Assembly (NCBI GenBank): GCA_016934035.1
Contig: JAFGTP010000002.1
Span: forward strand, 35,295 to 99,294
Source of the DNA: Fidelibacterota bacterium
GTDB lineage: Bacteria > Fidelibacterota > UBA2242 > JAFGTP01
Reading direction: 5' to 3'
Length of the DNA: 64,000 nt
This document shows, in pieces, positions 63,921-64,000 of the stretch. The notes under the pieces are model-generated. The model made no database searches and was not told the DNA's origin. It saw nothing but the letters and a program-made list of their open reading frames with translations. The position numbers were made by a program, and so were the translations under genes. Position 1 is the stretch's first letter; each line of letters begins with the position of its first letter.

Positions 63921-63974
63921 CGAATCTACTTTGCAACTGATCGCGTCAGCGTCAGCTGCAAGTAGGTGTTCGAG
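63915..63974 (+). other. attC recombination site of cassette 1
   Basis: 60 bases: R'' GTATAAC, spacer, left arm CTACTTTGCAACTGA, loop TCGCGTCAGCG, right arm TCAGCTGCAAGTAG, spacer, R' GTTCGAG. The arms pair with one extra (bulged) T and one A/G difference, the sort of asymmetry that marks the strand recombined by IntI. The invariant AAC and GTT are present. The crossover is between G63968 and T63969. Confidence 0.82.
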
Positions 63975-64000
63975 CAAGCACCTTTGTTTTTCACCAAATT
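63969..64000 (+). mobile_element. start of integron cassette 2 (truncated by window end)
   Basis: Begins TTCGAGCAAGCACC immediately after the attC crossover G. Only 32 bases are visible and no gene starts within them. Confidence 0.5.

Larger units (their letters stand above)
62753..63968 (+). mobile_element. integron gene cassette 1 (1216 bases, two ORFs)
   Basis: The left edge is G/TTATACAC at 62752-62760. The attC at the right begins with GTGTATAAC (63913-63921), the exact reverse complement of GTTATACAC, as expected for R' and R'' of one cassette's attC before insertion. The cassette is strikingly AT-rich compared with the rest of the window and holds two ORFs in the same direction, with no second attC between them. 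Confidence 0.8.
61594..64000. mobile_element. chromosomal integron (intI, attI, cassette 1, attC, start of cassette 2)
   Basis: The right end of the window contains an integron-type integrase on the minus strand, an attI-like region, one complete gene cassette facing away from the integrase, its attC, and the first 32 bases of the next cassette. The array continues beyond the window. There is no sign of transposon genes, so a sedentary chromosomal integron is likely. Confidence 0.82.

Overview
The window is about 64 kb of bacterial chromosome, moderately AT-rich, gene-dense and arranged in operons. It most likely comes from the FCB superphylum (a Calditrichota, Marinimicrobia or Ignavibacteria-like lineage); a phylum cannot be fixed from sequence alone. 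The reasons are two secreted proteins with the YPNPFNP-type C-terminal sorting domain of the type IX secretion system, a complete five-gene bat (aerotolerance) operon, a riboswitch-controlled BtuB/BtuG-like vitamin B12 uptake pair, TonB-type outer-membrane uptake, and many signal peptides and lipoboxes typical of a diderm cell. No rRNA, convincing tRNA or CRISPR array is present.

Layout. 0-6 kb: a NIL-domain ferredoxin, then batA-batB-batC-batD-batE. 6-13.7 kb: a SPOR protein, yebC-ruvC-ruvA, gcvT, ftsK, a LolA-like protein and a flippase-like membrane protein. 13.7-17.7 kb (minus strand): two beta-lactamase-fold serine hydrolases followed by a fused ATPase-DUF4435 (TOPRIM) protein resembling the parts of the PARIS defence system. 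17.8-21.1 kb: cobalamin riboswitch, TonB receptor and beta-propeller lipoprotein. 21-34 kb: hemerythrins (one next to a histidine kinase), mannose-6-phosphate isomerase with a sodium:solute symporter, a large beta-helix protein, an HGSNAT-like acyltransferase and a subtilisin-like protease. 34-42 kb: SPOR lipoprotein, ndk, arcC, a cyclic-2,3-diphosphoglycerate synthase family protein, an ECF sigma/zinc-finger/DUF1858/OsmC stress operon, and a CCA-adding type enzyme. 41-46 kb: lipA-lipB-lpd (lipoylation, linked in metabolism to gcvT) and the base-excision repair pair nfo and nth. 47.7-55.2 kb: a YIP1 protein plus a TolC-MacA-OMP-ATPase-permease-permease tripartite export operon. 55-61 kb: a peroxiredoxin-fold protein without its peroxidatic cysteine, flavin reductase, GltS-like transporter, RidA and ftsE-ftsX.

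61.6-64 kb is the most distinctive part: a chromosomal integron. An integron-type tyrosine recombinase (with the IntI-specific insert) lies on the minus strand. Opposite it are an attI-like region with an internal imperfect duplication, one very AT-rich two-gene cassette, and an attC site. The cassette's left boundary (GTTATACAC) is the exact reverse complement of the attC R'' side (GTGTATAAC), as expected if the free cassette circularised through one attC. A second cassette begins in the last 32 bases. The two cassette proteins, both with membrane segments, match nothing I recognise and are the best candidates for something undescribed.
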